The notes: generated by a model not told the origin, from the sequence alone. A DNA stretch of 43,761 bases from Verrucomicrobiota bacterium (GCA_028293565.1 JAQGON010000101.1:1-43761), one strand, 5' to 3'; shown: positions 8,443-17,414, counted from the stretch's first letter. Program-made: numbers and translations.

Positions 8443-8877
8443 ATGTCCCCCGCCATTTCAGCTACCCCTGACGCACTCGCCCAGCGCCTCGCCACCAGTG
8501 GGCTTCGCTCCACGCCGCAGCGCGAGGTCATCTATGGCGTGCTCCTCAAAAAGCGCGACCATCCGACCGCTGACGAGGTGTACGCCCGGGTGCGGACCGA
8601 CATGCCGACGATCTCGCTGGCGACGGTTTATAACTGCCTGGAAACGCTGGTGCAGTGCGATCTCGTGCGCGCCGTCAATTTCGAGCGCGGGCCGACGCGC
8701 TATTGCCCGAATCTCCGTCCGCACGCGCATTTCCACGACGAATCGAGCGGCTCGACGCACGACATCGACCTTCCCGCCGACCTGCTGGAAAAAGTCAGCG
8801 CCGTCCTTCCTCCCGGCTACGACGCCAAGTCCGTCGAAATCACCTTCCGCGGCCGGGCCACAAAGAACAGCAGTTAA
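8443..8877 (+). CDS. Fur/PerR-family transcriptional regulator lacking the CxxC zinc site
   Basis: A 144-residue Fur-family repressor. The N-terminal winged helix is clear: LRSTPQREVIY, then HPTADEVYARV and the recognition region TISLATVYNCLETL (residues 57-70). The C-terminal metal and dimer domain retains a histidine cluster (His94, His96, His98) and Asp107/Asp109, but where Fur and PerR carry structural CxxC pairs this protein has ESSG, and the only cysteines are Cys65, Cys72 and Cys88. Start: the ATG at 8443 is chosen over the TTG at 8428. It lies 57 bases upstream of sufC in the same direction and behind two palindromic operators, so it probably controls itself and the suf operon in response to iron or oxidants, by analogy with SufR/IscR; that role is inferred. 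Confidence 0.88.
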   Translation: MSPAISATPDALAQRLATSGLRSTPQREVIYGVLLKKRDHPTADEVYARVRTDMPTISLATVYNCLETLVQCDLVRAVNFERGPTRYCPNLRPHAHFHDESSGSTHDIDLPADLLEKVSAVLPPGYDAKSVEITFRGRATKNSS

Positions 8878-8934
8878 GCGATTCTCCCCCGCCGTTCCGA
8901 TCCCTCGTCCCACCCGCCCTCTCCGCCTTTCATC

Positions 8935-9694
8935 ATGTCCCAGCTCGATATCAAGGATCTCCACGTCTCCATTGGCGAAAAGCACATCGTCAAGGGCCTC
9001 ACGCTGACCGTCCGCAGCGGCGAGGTGCATGCCATCATGGGCCCGAATGGCACCGGCAAATCGACGCTGGCCAAGGCGGTGGCCGGACATCCCAGTTTCA
9101 CGATCACCTCGGGCGACGTCCTGCTGGACGGCCGCTCGATCCTCGCGATGCAGCCCGACGAACGCGCGCGCCGGCCTTTTTCTCGCCTTCCAGTATCCCA
9201 GCGAGATTCCGGGAGTCTCGATCGCCAATTTCCTCCGCGCCGCCGTCCAGGCCCGCATGGGCGAAGGCGAGGAACTCAACGCCGCCGCTTACTACAAGCG
9301 GCTCTACTCGAAAATGGACCTGCTCCAGATCGACCGGAAATTCACCTCGCGGGCGATCAACGACGGTTTTTCGGGCGGCGAGAAGAAGCGCTGCGAGATC
9401 CTCCAGATGGCCATGCTCGAGCCGAAATTCGCGCTGATGGACGAGACCGACTCCGGCCTGGACATCGACGCGCTCCGGATTGTCGCCGACGGCGTGAACG
9501 CCCTCCGCAACCCGAACCTCGGCGTGCTCATGATCACGCACTACCAGCGCCTCCTCAGCTACATCGTGCCGGACCAGGTCCACGTCATGTACGACGGCCG
9601 CATCGTGAAGAGCGGCGACAAGGACCTTGCCCTCGAGCTCGAGGCCAAGGGCTACGACTGGCTCAAGAACGAACTCGTGCCGGCCACGGCGTGA
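8935..9694 (+). CDS. sufC: SufC, Fe-S assembly ATPase (frame interrupted)
   Basis: ABC-type ATPase of the SufBCD scaffold. The first part, from the ATG at 8935, runs [16 protein letters not shown] and has Walker [10 protein letters not shown] at residues 36-44. After about residue 79 homology jumps to the next frame, which continues [16 protein letters not shown], then the ABC signature SGGEKKR, Walker [13 protein letters not shown] and the H-loop MITHYQR, ending at 9694. The switch falls in the CG run CGCGCGCGC at 9163-9171; two extra bases there would restore one frame of 253 residues, the normal SufC size. Everything on both sides is well conserved, so this is either a sequencing error, a very recent mutation, or recoding. 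It is annotated as one gene across the break. Confidence 0.85.
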
Positions 9695-9703
9695 CGCCTT
9701 AAG

Positions 9704-11161
9704 ATGAATCCTCCCACCGACACCGAGATCCTCTCGGCCCCCGCCGCCGACGACCCGGCCGTCAATCCCGTCCAGGGGATCGACCAGACCGCGGGCAATT
9801 TCAGCTACAAGATGGACTACGAATTCGACGCGGGCACCGGCCTGTCCGAGAAGACGGTTCGGTACATCAGCACGGTCAAGAAGGAGGCTCCGTGGATCCT
9901 CGAGTTTCGCCTGAACGCCTTGAAGCAGTTTTTCGCGAAGCCGCTGCCGACGCATTGGGCGACGAAGGATCTCGAGAACATCAATTTCGACAAGATCCGG
10001 TATTACCTGTCGCAGGGCCAGAAGCCGAAGCGGACCTGGGACGAGGTGCCGGACGACATCAAGAAGACCTTCGAGCGTCTCGGCATCCCCGAGCAGGAGC
10101 GCAAGTTCCTCGCCGGCGTCGAGGCGCAGTTCGACTCCGAGGCCGCGTATTCCAACATCAAGGACATCGTCGCGAAACAGGGCGTGATCTTCGCGAATTC
10201 GACCGAGGCGCTGCGCGAGCATCCGGAAATCTTCCGCAAATATTTCGGCAAGGTCATCCCCACCGGCGACAACAAGTTCTCCGCGCTGAACAGCGCCGTG
10301 TTCTCCGGCGGCTCGTTCATCTACGTGCCGAAGGGCGTGAAGGTGACCCATCCCCTCCAGGCCTACTTCCGGATCAACGCCGAAAACTTCGGCCAGTTCG
10401 AACGCACGCTCATCATCGCCGACGAGGGCGCCGAGCTGACCTACATGGAAGGCTGCACCGCGCCGAAGTTCTCCACATCGACGCTGCACTCCGCCGTGGT
10501 GGAACTCGTCGCGCTGAAGGGCGCCAAGATCCAGTACATCACCGTCCAGAACTGGGCCAACAACGTCTTCAATCTCGTGACCAAGCGCGGCGTCGCGCAC
10601 GAGGAAGCGGAGATCAAGTGGATCGACTGCAACATCGGCAGCCGGCTGACGATGAAGTACCCCGGCGTCGTCCTCAAGGGCCGCAAGGCCCGCGGCGAGG
10701 TCATCTCGATCGCGCTCGCGAACGACGGCCAGCACCAGGACACCGGCGCCAAGATGATCCACGCCGCCGATGAGACGACGTCGAACATCGTGGCCAAGTC
10801 CATTTCCGTCGGCCAGGGCCGGAGCACCTACCGGGGAACCGTCCACATCCCGAAGCACCTCAAGGGCTGCAAGAACAACACCGAGTGCGATGCGCTGCTG
10901 ATCAACACCAACAGCCGCACCGACACGTATCCCGCGATCACCGTCCGGGGCGACGCCAACAGCGTCCAGCACGAGGCGAGCGTTTCCAAGGTGAGCGAGG
11001 AACAGATTTTCTACATGCAGCAGCGCGGGCTGACCGAGGGACAGGCGATGAGCCTTTCCGTCAACGGCTTCGTCAACGACCTCGCGAGCCAGTTTCCGAT
11101 GGAGTACTCCGTGGAGCTCAAGCGGCTGATCGACCTCGAGATGGAAGGCAGCGTTGGCTAG
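9704..11161 (+). CDS. sufB: Fe-S cluster assembly scaffold protein SufB
   Basis: Core subunit of the SufBC2D scaffold on which Fe-S clusters form. The 485-residue product is collinear with SufB proteins: the N-terminal region SEKTVRYIS, the central parallel beta-helix domain (from about residue 190), and the C-terminal part with [10 protein letters not shown], whose Cys395 corresponds to the functionally important cysteine near position 405 of E. coli SufB, followed by [21 protein letters not shown]. It starts 9 bases after sufC and is separated from sufD by an 87-base repeat-like spacer. No Shine-Dalgarno motif is evident. Confidence 0.97.
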   Translation: MNPPTDTEILSAPAADDPAVNPVQGIDQTAGNFSYKMDYEFDAGTGLSEKTVRYISTVKKEAPWILEFRLNALKQFFAKPLPTHWATKDLENINFDKIRYYLSQGQKPKRTWDEVPDDIKKTFERLGIPEQERKFLAGVEAQFDSEAAYSNIKDIVAKQGVIFANSTEALREHPEIFRKYFGKVIPTGDNKFSALNSAVFSGGSFIYVPKGVKVTHPLQAYFRINAENFGQFERTLIIADEGAELTYMEGCTAPKFSTSTLHSAVVELVALKGAKIQYITVQNWANNVFNLVTKRGVAHEEAEIKWIDCNIGSRLTMKYPGVVLKGRKARGEVISIALANDGQHQDTGAKMIHAADETTSNIVAKSISVGQGRSTYRGTVHIPKHLKGCKNNTECDALLINTNSRTDTYPAITVRGDANSVQHEASVSKVSEEQIFYMQQRGLTEGQAMSLSVNGFVNDLASQFPMEYSVELKRLIDLEMEGSVG

Positions 11162-11248
11162 CGCCAGGATTGCGGAATCGCGGATTTCGGACGGCGGATT
11201 GCCGGCCGCCTCCAATCCGGGAATCGCAATGCGTAATTCGAAATCGCC
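11162..11248. repeat. Imperfect inverted repeat in the sufB-sufD gap
   Basis: Arms ATTGCGGAATCGCGGA (11169-11184) and TCCGGGAATCGCAAT (11216-11230) can pair with mismatches. The element resembles the spacers before proB and livH in being A/T-richer, rich in GGAATC/GATTC words, and ending within about 20 bases of the downstream start codon. It may tune sufD translation or mRNA stability; that is conjecture. Confidence 0.45.
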
Positions 11249-12571
11249 ATGACTGAAACCCAGAATCTGGCCGGGAGTTTTTCTCCGGCGATGTTCGCCG
11301 AGCACCTCGCGGCGGTGGCCCATCTTCCCGCCTGGTGGCTCGACCGGAAGCGCGCGGCCTACGCCTCGTTCGCCGCGTTGCCGCTGCCGAAGCGCACGGA
11401 CGAAGCCTGGCGCTTCGCGACGCTGGCCGGAATCCAGCTCGACGGCTACACGCTGCCGCCGCCGGTGGCGACCGCGGCGCTGGGACACCTGGCCATCGGC
11501 GTCGCCAAGGCCGGCAAGTTCGTGTTCGCGAACAACCGCCTCACCGCGAGCGAGGCCATCAGCCCCGAGCTCTCCCGGCAGGGTGTGATCTTCGAAACGC
11601 TGGAGAACGCCCTGCTGAAGCATGGCGACCTGGTGAAGTCGCACCTGCTCGCGCACCCCCCGAGGCAGGGCTCCGAAAAGTTTTCCGCGCTGCACACCGC
11701 GTTTCTCCACGATGGCGCCTTCGTTTACCTGCCCCGCGGGGTCGAGGTGGCGGATCCCCTGGTCGTGTTCCATTATGCCCACGGCCACGGCGCGGCGGTT
11801 TTTCCGCACACGCTCGTGATCGCCGAGCAGAACGCGAAGGCCACGGTCGTGGATTTTTTCCGTTCCGCCGACGCCGGCACCCATTTCGCCTGCGGGCAGA
11901 ACGACCTCTATGCCAGCCATGGCGCGCAGCTGACCTACCTCGCGGCGCAGACCTGGTCGCCCACCACGCTCGCGTTCCAGTCGAATTCAACCGTCGCGCG
12001 CCGCGACGCGCGCGTGCTGTCGCTGAACCTCCACCTCGGCGGCCGGCAGTCGCGCCACGAAAGCCACAGCCAGCTCCAGGCGCCCGGCGCGCACACCGAG
12101 ATGCTCGCCTTGACCGTCGCGGACGGCGCGCAGGAGTTCGACCAGCGCACGCTCCAGATCCACCAGGCTCCGCACACGAGCTCGAACCTGCTCTACAAGA
12201 ATGCCCTCCTCGGGCGGGCCAAGACGATTTTCTCGGGCCTGATCGTGGTGGACCCGGACGCCCAGAAAACGGACGCCTACCAGAGCAACCGGAACCTGAT
12301 GCTGAGCGACGACGCCGAGGCCAATTCGCTTCCCGGCCTCGAAATCCAGGCCAACGACGTCCGCTGCAGCCACGGCGCCACCAGCAGCCGCATCGATCCC
12401 GAGCAGGAATTTTATCTCCAGAGCCGCGGCATCACCAAACCCGACGCCGACGAACTCCTGACCTTCGGCTTTTTCGAGGAGGTTCTCAGCAAGCTGGCCA
12501 GCCCGGCGCTGCACGACGTCTTCCACGGACTGATCCGCACGAAGTTCAAGATCGTCCCGCCCGCGCCATGA
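11249..12571 (+). CDS. sufD: Fe-S cluster assembly protein SufD
   Basis: Partner of SufB and SufC in the scaffold complex. The 440-residue product has the SufD N-terminal helical region (LPLPKRTDEAWRFATL near residue 50, diagnostic), the beta-helix core, and the C-terminal motif NDVRCSHGATSSRIDPEQEFYLQSRGI shared by SufB/SufD family members, here with HGAT as in SufD. The stop codon overlaps the sufT start in an ATGA junction (12568-12571), which indicates translational coupling. Confidence 0.95.
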   Translation: MTETQNLAGSFSPAMFAEHLAAVAHLPAWWLDRKRAAYASFAALPLPKRTDEAWRFATLAGIQLDGYTLPPPVATAALGHLAIGVAKAGKFVFANNRLTASEAISPELSRQGVIFETLENALLKHGDLVKSHLLAHPPRQGSEKFSALHTAFLHDGAFVYLPRGVEVADPLVVFHYAHGHGAAVFPHTLVIAEQNAKATVVDFFRSADAGTHFACGQNDLYASHGAQLTYLAAQTWSPTTLAFQSNSTVARRDARVLSLNLHLGGRQSRHESHSQLQAPGAHTEMLALTVADGAQEFDQRTLQIHQAPHTSSNLLYKNALLGRAKTIFSGLIVVDPDAQKTDAYQSNRNLMLSDDAEANSLPGLEIQANDVRCSHGATSSRIDPEQEFYLQSRGITKPDADELLTFGFFEEVLSKLASPALHDVFHGLIRTKFKIVPPAP

Positions 12572-13110
12572 CCACCGACCGCATCCTCTCCCGCGAAGTC
12601 ATCGCCACGCAGATCCCGTCCGGCGACAAGACGCCGCTCGCCTCGGGAACGCGGATCACCATTTCCCAGACGCTCGGCGGCACCTACACGGTCTCGACCG
12701 ATTTCGGCCTTTTTCGCATCGAGGGAAAGGACGGCGACGCCCTGGGTGAAACCGTCGCGGACCAGACGGTGAAGGCCGCGGTGCTGCCCGGCGGCGCGCC
12801 GGACCCGGAGGCGATCTGGTCGCAACTGCGGCAGGTCTTCGACCCGGAAATCCCGGTGAACATCGTCGACCTCGGACTGGTTTATTCCATGGATATCTCC
12901 GGCGGCGCCGCCGACGGCTACAAGGTCGACGTGGCCATGACGCTGACCGCCCCCGGCTGCGGAATGGGACCGGCGATCGCCGAGGACGCGAAGACGAAAA
13001 TCCTGCAGGTGCCGGGGGTCGGCGTCGCCGATGTCCGCATCACGTGGGAGCCGGCGTGGAACCAGTCGATGATCAGCGAAGAGGGCAAGATGAAGCTCGG
13101 GCTGATCTGA
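12568..13110 (+). CDS. sufT: SufT-like Fe-S maturation factor (DUF59/MIP18 domain)
   Basis: A 180-residue protein with an N-terminal region of about 80 residues, ASGTRITISQTLGGTYTV, typical of the long SufT type, followed by a DUF59/MIP18 domain (DPEAIWSQLRQVFDPEIP, then NIVDLGLVYS, and TLTAPGCGMG with the conserved cysteine). SufT proteins help mature Fe-S enzymes under high demand. The ATG overlaps the sufD stop by 4 bases. It closes the operon fur-like, sufC, sufB, sufD, sufT; no sufS or sufE is in the window. Confidence 0.9.
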   Translation: MTTDRILSREVIATQIPSGDKTPLASGTRITISQTLGGTYTVSTDFGLFRIEGKDGDALGETVADQTVKAAVLPGGAPDPEAIWSQLRQVFDPEIPVNIVDLGLVYSMDISGGAADGYKVDVAMTLTAPGCGMGPAIAEDAKTKILQVPGVGVADVRITWEPAWNQSMISEEGKMKLGLI

Positions 13111-13147
13111 CGCTCTCGAAAATTCTGGCCTTCGCCGGTGGTTCGTC

Positions 13148-14749
13148 ATGCGCTGGACGCACATGCATTTGACGACGCTTTCCCGCTCCCCTGCCGGCAT
13201 GATCCTTGCGATCGCCCTTTCCGCCGCCGGCTTCACCCTGCGCGCGGCGGACGCCCCGCCCGTCTCCCCGCCGCCCGCGGCCCAGCCCGCGCCGGTCGTC
13301 AATCCCACCCCGGTCCAGGTCGAAAACTCCGTTGTGAAGGTGTTCGCGACGATGCGTTATCCGGACATGATGAAGCCCTGGACCAAGCAGGCTCCCACCG
13401 AGGCGACCGGCACCGGAATCGTGATCGAGGGAAAACGGATCCTCACGAACGCGCACGTGGTCCTCTACGCGAGCCAGGTCCAGGTCCAGGCCAACCAGGC
13501 CGGCGACAAGCTCTCCGCCACCGTCGTCGCGATCGCGCCCGGCATCGACCTCGCCGTTCTCAAGCTCGACGACGAGTCGTTCTTCGAGACGCACGCCCCG
13601 CTCGCCCGCGCCACCGTGCTGCCGGAGATCAAGGACACCGTGCTCGCCTACGGATTTCCCGCGGGCGGCAACAGCCTTTCGATCACCAAGGGGATCATCT
13701 CGCGCATCGAGTTCATGCCGTATAATTTTCCGGTCTGGGGCCTGCGCATCCAGATCGACGCCGCCATCAACCCGGGCAACAGCGGCGGACCGGCCCTGGT
13801 CGGCGACAAGATGATCGGCGTCGCGTTCAGCCACCTCGGCAACGCCGACAACATCGGCTACATCATCCCCTGTGAGGAGGTCGACCTCTTCCTCGCCGAC
13901 GTCGCGTCCGGCGTCTACGACGGGAAGCCCGCGATGTTCGACGACCTGCAGACCCTCGAAAACGACGCCCTGCGGGCCTACCTGAAACTCGACAAATCCG
14001 TCCAGGGTATCGTCGTGCACGAACCCTTCCACAACACGCCGGATTACCCGCTGAAGAAATGGGACGTGATCACGAAGATCGCCGACACGCCCGTCGACGA
14101 CCAGGGCATGATCAAGCTGCCCGGCACGTACCTACGGGTGCGGTTCCAGTATTTGATCCAGAAAAAAGCGGCGAACGGGCATATCCCGCTGACGGTTTTT
14201 CGCGCGGGCAAGTTCGTCACGGTCGACCTGCCGGTTTCCTCGGACCGCCCGCTGGTGATGCGGGACCTGCATGGCTCCTATCCGCCGTACTTCGTCTTCG
14301 GCCCGCTCGTTTTTTCCACCGCGACGATGCAGTACGCCGGAGGTTTCGGCAGCAACGCCGGGCTCATGAACATGCTGAGCTTCGCGCACAGCCCGCTCAT
14401 CACGCGCCGCAGCGATCCGCCCGCGTTCGACGGCGAGGAACTGGTCATCGTCTCGTCGCCGTTCTTTCCCCACAAGCTCTCCAAGGGCTACTCTAATCCG
14501 ATGTCGCAGGTGGTGAAATCCGTGAACGGCACCCCGATCAAAAATCTGCACCACCTCGTGGAGGTGCTGCGGGATTCGACCGCGGAGTTCCTCGCATTTG
14601 AATTCGACAACCGCGGCGGCGAGACGCCGGTTGTGCGCCGCCGGGAGGCGCTCGAGGCGACCGAGGAGATCCTCGGCGACAACGGCGTGCGCGCCCAGGG
14701 TTCGCCGGACACGATGGCCGTCTGGAACGAAAAACGCGCGGTGAAGTAG
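13148..14749 (+). CDS. Secreted trypsin-like serine protease with PDZ-like C-terminal region
   Basis: HtrA/Deg-type protease, predicted periplasmic. A signal peptide is visible (hydrophobic GMILAIALSAAGFTL at about 17-31, cleavage likely near ADA at 34-36), followed by a proline/alanine-rich linker. The catalytic triad is intact: His103 in LTNAHVV, Asp134 in GIDLAVLKL and Ser212 in NPGNSGGPAL. The remaining about 300 residues contain PDZ-like segments (for example KKWDVITKIADTPVDDQG and MSQVVKSVNGTPIKNLHHLVEVL), an arrangement like plant Deg-type proteases. A second in-frame ATG at 13163 is an alternative start. It follows sufT by 37 bases but is probably not functionally part of suf. Confidence 0.88.
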   Translation: MRWTHMHLTTLSRSPAGMILAIALSAAGFTLRAADAPPVSPPPAAQPAPVVNPTPVQVENSVVKVFATMRYPDMMKPWTKQAPTEATGTGIVIEGKRILTNAHVVLYASQVQVQANQAGDKLSATVVAIAPGIDLAVLKLDDESFFETHAPLARATVLPEIKDTVLAYGFPAGGNSLSITKGIISRIEFMPYNFPVWGLRIQIDAAINPGNSGGPALVGDKMIGVAFSHLGNADNIGYIIPCEEVDLFLADVASGVYDGKPAMFDDLQTLENDALRAYLKLDKSVQGIVVHEPFHNTPDYPLKKWDVITKIADTPVDDQGMIKLPGTYLRVRFQYLIQKKAANGHIPLTVFRAGKFVTVDLPVSSDRPLVMRDLHGSYPPYFVFGPLVFSTATMQYAGGFGSNAGLMNMLSFAHSPLITRRSDPPAFDGEELVIVSSPFFPHKLSKGYSNPMSQVVKSVNGTPIKNLHHLVEVLRDSTAEFLAFEFDNRGGETPVVRRREALEATEEILGDNGVRAQGSPDTMAVWNEKRAVK

Positions 14750-14765
14750 TGCCGCCCTTCTCCGG

Positions 14766-16433
14766 TCACGGACGCGCTGCCCGCACGGGCGCCAAGCTGC
14801 GACCGGCGAGCGGCACGAAGCCCCACTTCCGCCCCGAAAACAACCCGCGGTCGCTCAGCTTCAGGTCGGGAATCACCAGCAGCGCCATGAACGACAGCGT
14901 CATGAACGGCGCATCGAGCCTGGAGCCGAGGCGTTTCGCCAGGCGGTCGAGCTCCGTATAACGCCGCGCGACCGAGCGGCCGTCGGCGTCGGACATCAGG
15001 CCCGCGATCGGCAGCGGCAGGATTCGCCTCCGGCCCAATCCCACCGCGCTGAGCCCGCCGCGGTGGGAAATCACGAGGTTCACCGCGGCCGCCAGCGCGT
15101 CGTCGTCGGCTCCGACGGCGACGACGTTGTGCGAGTCGTGCGCGACCGACGACGCCAGGGCGCCTGATTTCAAACCGAATCCGCGCACGAACCCGACCGC
15201 CACCGGAGTCAGCGGCCGGTAGCGATTCACCACGGCGATCTTCAGGATATCACGGCGGACGTCGCTCACGATCGCGCCCTCGACCTGCTTCGGAACGACC
15301 TGCGACCACCGTGTGACCAGCTGTCCGTTGAGCGCCTCGATGACGTTGAGTTTTCCCGGGAGCGCCGGCACCGCGAAATCCTGCGCCTGGCGCGGACGCG
15401 CGCGAAATTTGTTCACGATCCGCGCCGGTTGCCGCGGCAGGAGGGTCCGTCCGTGGGCGGCGACCAGTTTTCCGCCCAGCCACGTCCGGCGCACCACGAA
15501 CCGCCGCCAGCTTTCCACCTCGATGAAATCGGCCCGGTCCCCCGCCCGCAGCAGGCCGATCTCGAGGCCGTAATGTTTGACCGGGTTGACCGACGCGCAG
15601 GCCAGCACGTCATAGCGGTCGGCGCCCAGTTTCAGCGCGCGGCGGACGTGCTCGTCGAGATGGCGCCGCATCAGGAGATCCGGGTGGAGATCGTCGCAGC
15701 AAAACATGCAGCGCGCCGGATCGGTCCTGAGCAGGGGCGCGAGCGCCGCGAAGTTTTTCGCGGCCGAACCCTCCCGGATCAGGATCTGCATCCCCGCCGC
15801 CAGTTTGTCCCGCGCCTCGGGCAGGGTGAAACACTCGTGGTCCGTGGTGATCCCCGCCACCGCATAGTTTGCCGCGCTTTCGCCGCGCAGGCCCGGGGCG
15901 TGTCCGTCAACGGGTTTCCCCAGCTCTCTGGCGGCGGCGATCATCGCATGAAGCTCCGGATCGCCGCCGAGGACGCCGGGGAAATTCATCACTTCGGCCA
16001 GGAACCCCACATCCTTCCGCCGGAGCAGCCGTGCCACCGCCTTCGCCCCGAGCCGGGCTCCCGCGGTTTCGAACACCGTGGCCGGCACGCAGGAGGGCGC
16101 GCCAAATGTGAATCTGAAAGGGGTCCTCCGGGCGTCCGCGATCATGTAGCGCACGCCCGCCTCGCCGAGCACGTTGGCGATCTCATGCGGATCCGAAACG
16201 GTCCCGACCGTCCCGTGAACCACCGCGTGCCGCGCAAATTCCGCCGGCGGCAGGAGCGAGCTTTCGATGTGGATGTGGGCGTCGACGAACCCCGGCAAGA
16301 GCAGGCGGCGGCCGCGCGGCCGCGCATCGCGGACAATGCGGCGGATGACGCCGCCCGAAACCTCGATCGTTCCCGGAAATTCGGTCCGGTTCAGCACGTC
16401 GACGATGATTCCCGAAATTCGCTGCGCCCTCAT
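14766..16433 (-). CDS. ade: Adenine deaminase
   Basis: Deaminates adenine to hypoxanthine in purine salvage. The amidohydrolase metal motif FVDAHIHIESS is near residue 60, followed by the family-specific VVHGTVGTVSDPHEIANVLG, GHAPGLRG, TTDHECF and FCCDDLHPDLL, which together distinguish the Ade family from dihydroorotases. The C-terminal domain includes VGADDDALAAAVN. The product is 555 residues from the ATG whose complement is at 16431-16433; an in-frame upstream extension to 16469 is not supported. It is divergent from clpP across a perfect 25-bp inverted repeat and convergent with the protease gene. Confidence 0.93.
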   Translation of the reverse strand: MRAQRISGIIVDVLNRTEFPGTIEVSGGVIRRIVRDARPRGRRLLLPGFVDAHIHIESSLLPPAEFARHAVVHGTVGTVSDPHEIANVLGEAGVRYMIADARRTPFRFTFGAPSCVPATVFETAGARLGAKAVARLLRRKDVGFLAEVMNFPGVLGGDPELHAMIAAARELGKPVDGHAPGLRGESAANYAVAGITTDHECFTLPEARDKLAAGMQILIREGSAAKNFAALAPLLRTDPARCMFCCDDLHPDLLMRRHLDEHVRRALKLGADRYDVLACASVNPVKHYGLEIGLLRAGDRADFIEVESWRRFVVRRTWLGGKLVAAHGRTLLPRQPARIVNKFRARPRQAQDFAVPALPGKLNVIEALNGQLVTRWSQVVPKQVEGAIVSDVRRDILKIAVVNRYRPLTPVAVGFVRGFGLKSGALASSVAHDSHNVVAVGADDDALAAAVNLVISHRGGLSAVGLGRRRILPLPIAGLMSDADGRSVARRYTELDRLAKRLGSRLDAPFMTLSFMALLVIPDLKLSDRGLFSGRKWGFVPLAGRSLAPVRAARP

Positions 16434-16519
16434 CGCTGGGAGAAATGCCGCCCGCCCCGCCGATGGCAACCGGCAACACTCCCGTCCTCCGTGGTCTTGG
16501 TGGAAACAGGCCTGATTTA

Positions 16520-16620
16520 TTCACCGCAAAGATCGCAAAGGTCGCGAAGGTCGCGAAGAACCAATCCCGGTCCCGGCTGAAAAATCCGAACGGATCGACC
16601 TTTGCGATCTTTGCGGTGAA
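16520..16620. repeat. Long hairpin element with perfect 25-bp arms
   Basis: The left arm 16520-16544 starts TTCACCGCAAAGATCG and the right arm 16596-16620 is its exact reverse complement over all 25 bases. Inside, GGTCGCGAA is iterated at 9-base spacing. It belongs to the same family as the cluster at 7031-7525. It lies between the divergent ade and clpP genes, so it cannot be a simple transcription terminator of either. Confidence 0.9.
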
Positions 16621-16697
16621 AACAACGCCGCCAAGGGACGCGGCCAACTTCGAGCTTCCACTTGCCAAGCCGGCGAAGGCCGACAGGTTGGAAACCT

Positions 16698-17351
16698 ATG
16701 CATTTCGACAACCTCCAGCCCAGTCTCAATGCTCCGCTTCCGCGTGCCGACGAGGACGACGATGACGAGGAGGAAAAGGAAGTCCCGACCAAGCCGAGCG
16801 CTCATCCGGTCGCAATGCTCGTGCAGAAAAAATTCCTCGAGCAGCGCAAGATCTTCCTGTGGGGCGCGGTGACCGACGAGACCGCCAAGGAGATCACCGA
16901 GAAACTGCTCTACCTCGAGACCGTCGACCCGGGAAAGCCGATCACGTTTTATATCAATTCGCCCGGCGGCTCGATCACCGCGGGCATGGCCGTGTACGAC
17001 ACGATGAAGCTCGTCACCTCGCCGATCACCGTGGTCGTGACCGGCATGGCCGCATCGATGGGATCGATTCTCCTCTCCGGCGCCCCGAAGGGCCGTCGCC
17101 TGCTCTATCCCCACTCGCGCGTGCTCATCCACCAGCCGCTCATCTCCGGCCGCATGGTCGGACCCGCGACGGACATCAACATTCAGGCCAAGGAAATGGA
17201 AAAAATCCGGGCCGAGCTGAACCAGATCCTCGCCACCGCCTCCGGACAGTCGCTGGAAAAGATCAACCAGGACACCGATCGCGATTTCTATCTCAACGCC
17301 AAGGAAGCGATCGAGTACGGCCTCGCGGATCGCATCGTCGACAAAGTCTGA
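16698..17351 (+). CDS. clpP: ATP-dependent Clp protease proteolytic subunit
   Basis: Serine protease subunit that degrades unfolded or tagged proteins with ClpX or ClpA ATPases. The triad is intact: Ser120 in TGMAASMGSILL, His145 in SRVLIHQPL and Asp196 in DTDRDFYLNA. FYINSPGGSITAGMAVYDTM and the C-terminal EAIEYGLADRI are canonical. The first 45 residues are unusual: the axial-loop region is preceded by an acidic run, DEDDDDEEEKE (residues 18-28), in place of the usual short N-terminus. The ATG at 16698 gives 217 residues; an in-frame start at 16662 would add only 12. No clpX or tig is adjacent. Confidence 0.95.
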   Translation: MHFDNLQPSLNAPLPRADEDDDDEEEKEVPTKPSAHPVAMLVQKKFLEQRKIFLWGAVTDETAKEITEKLLYLETVDPGKPITFYINSPGGSITAGMAVYDTMKLVTSPITVVVTGMAASMGSILLSGAPKGRRLLYPHSRVLIHQPLISGRMVGPATDINIQAKEMEKIRAELNQILATASGQSLEKINQDTDRDFYLNAKEAIEYGLADRIVDKV

Positions 17352-17378
17352 GCCGTGTCCGGCGCGAAATGCCGGGCG

Positions 17379-17414
17379 ATTAGCGCGGCCCACCCGGGCC
17401 GCGCTAATTTTTTT
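17379..17414 (+). terminator. Rho-independent terminator of clpP
   Basis: A perfect 13-bp stem (ATTAGCGCGGCCC at 17379-17391, GGGCCGCGCTAAT at 17396-17408) with a 4-base loop and a run of seven T at 17408-17414. The right arm includes the stop codon of the convergent TIGR03790 gene (complement of TAG at 17404-17406). Confidence 0.93.

Noticed and set aside
9104-11920. A 938-codon minus-strand ORF opposite sufCBD
   Set aside because: Stop-free antisense frame caused by high GC; no domain, and the plus strand carries well-conserved suf genes. The same holds for long antisense frames at 2658-4490, 30904-33072 and 40260-41867.
11335-13110. A 591-codon plus-strand ORF covering sufD and sufT
   Set aside because: Only its last 180 codons (sufT) are real; the first part is an out-of-frame reading of sufD.
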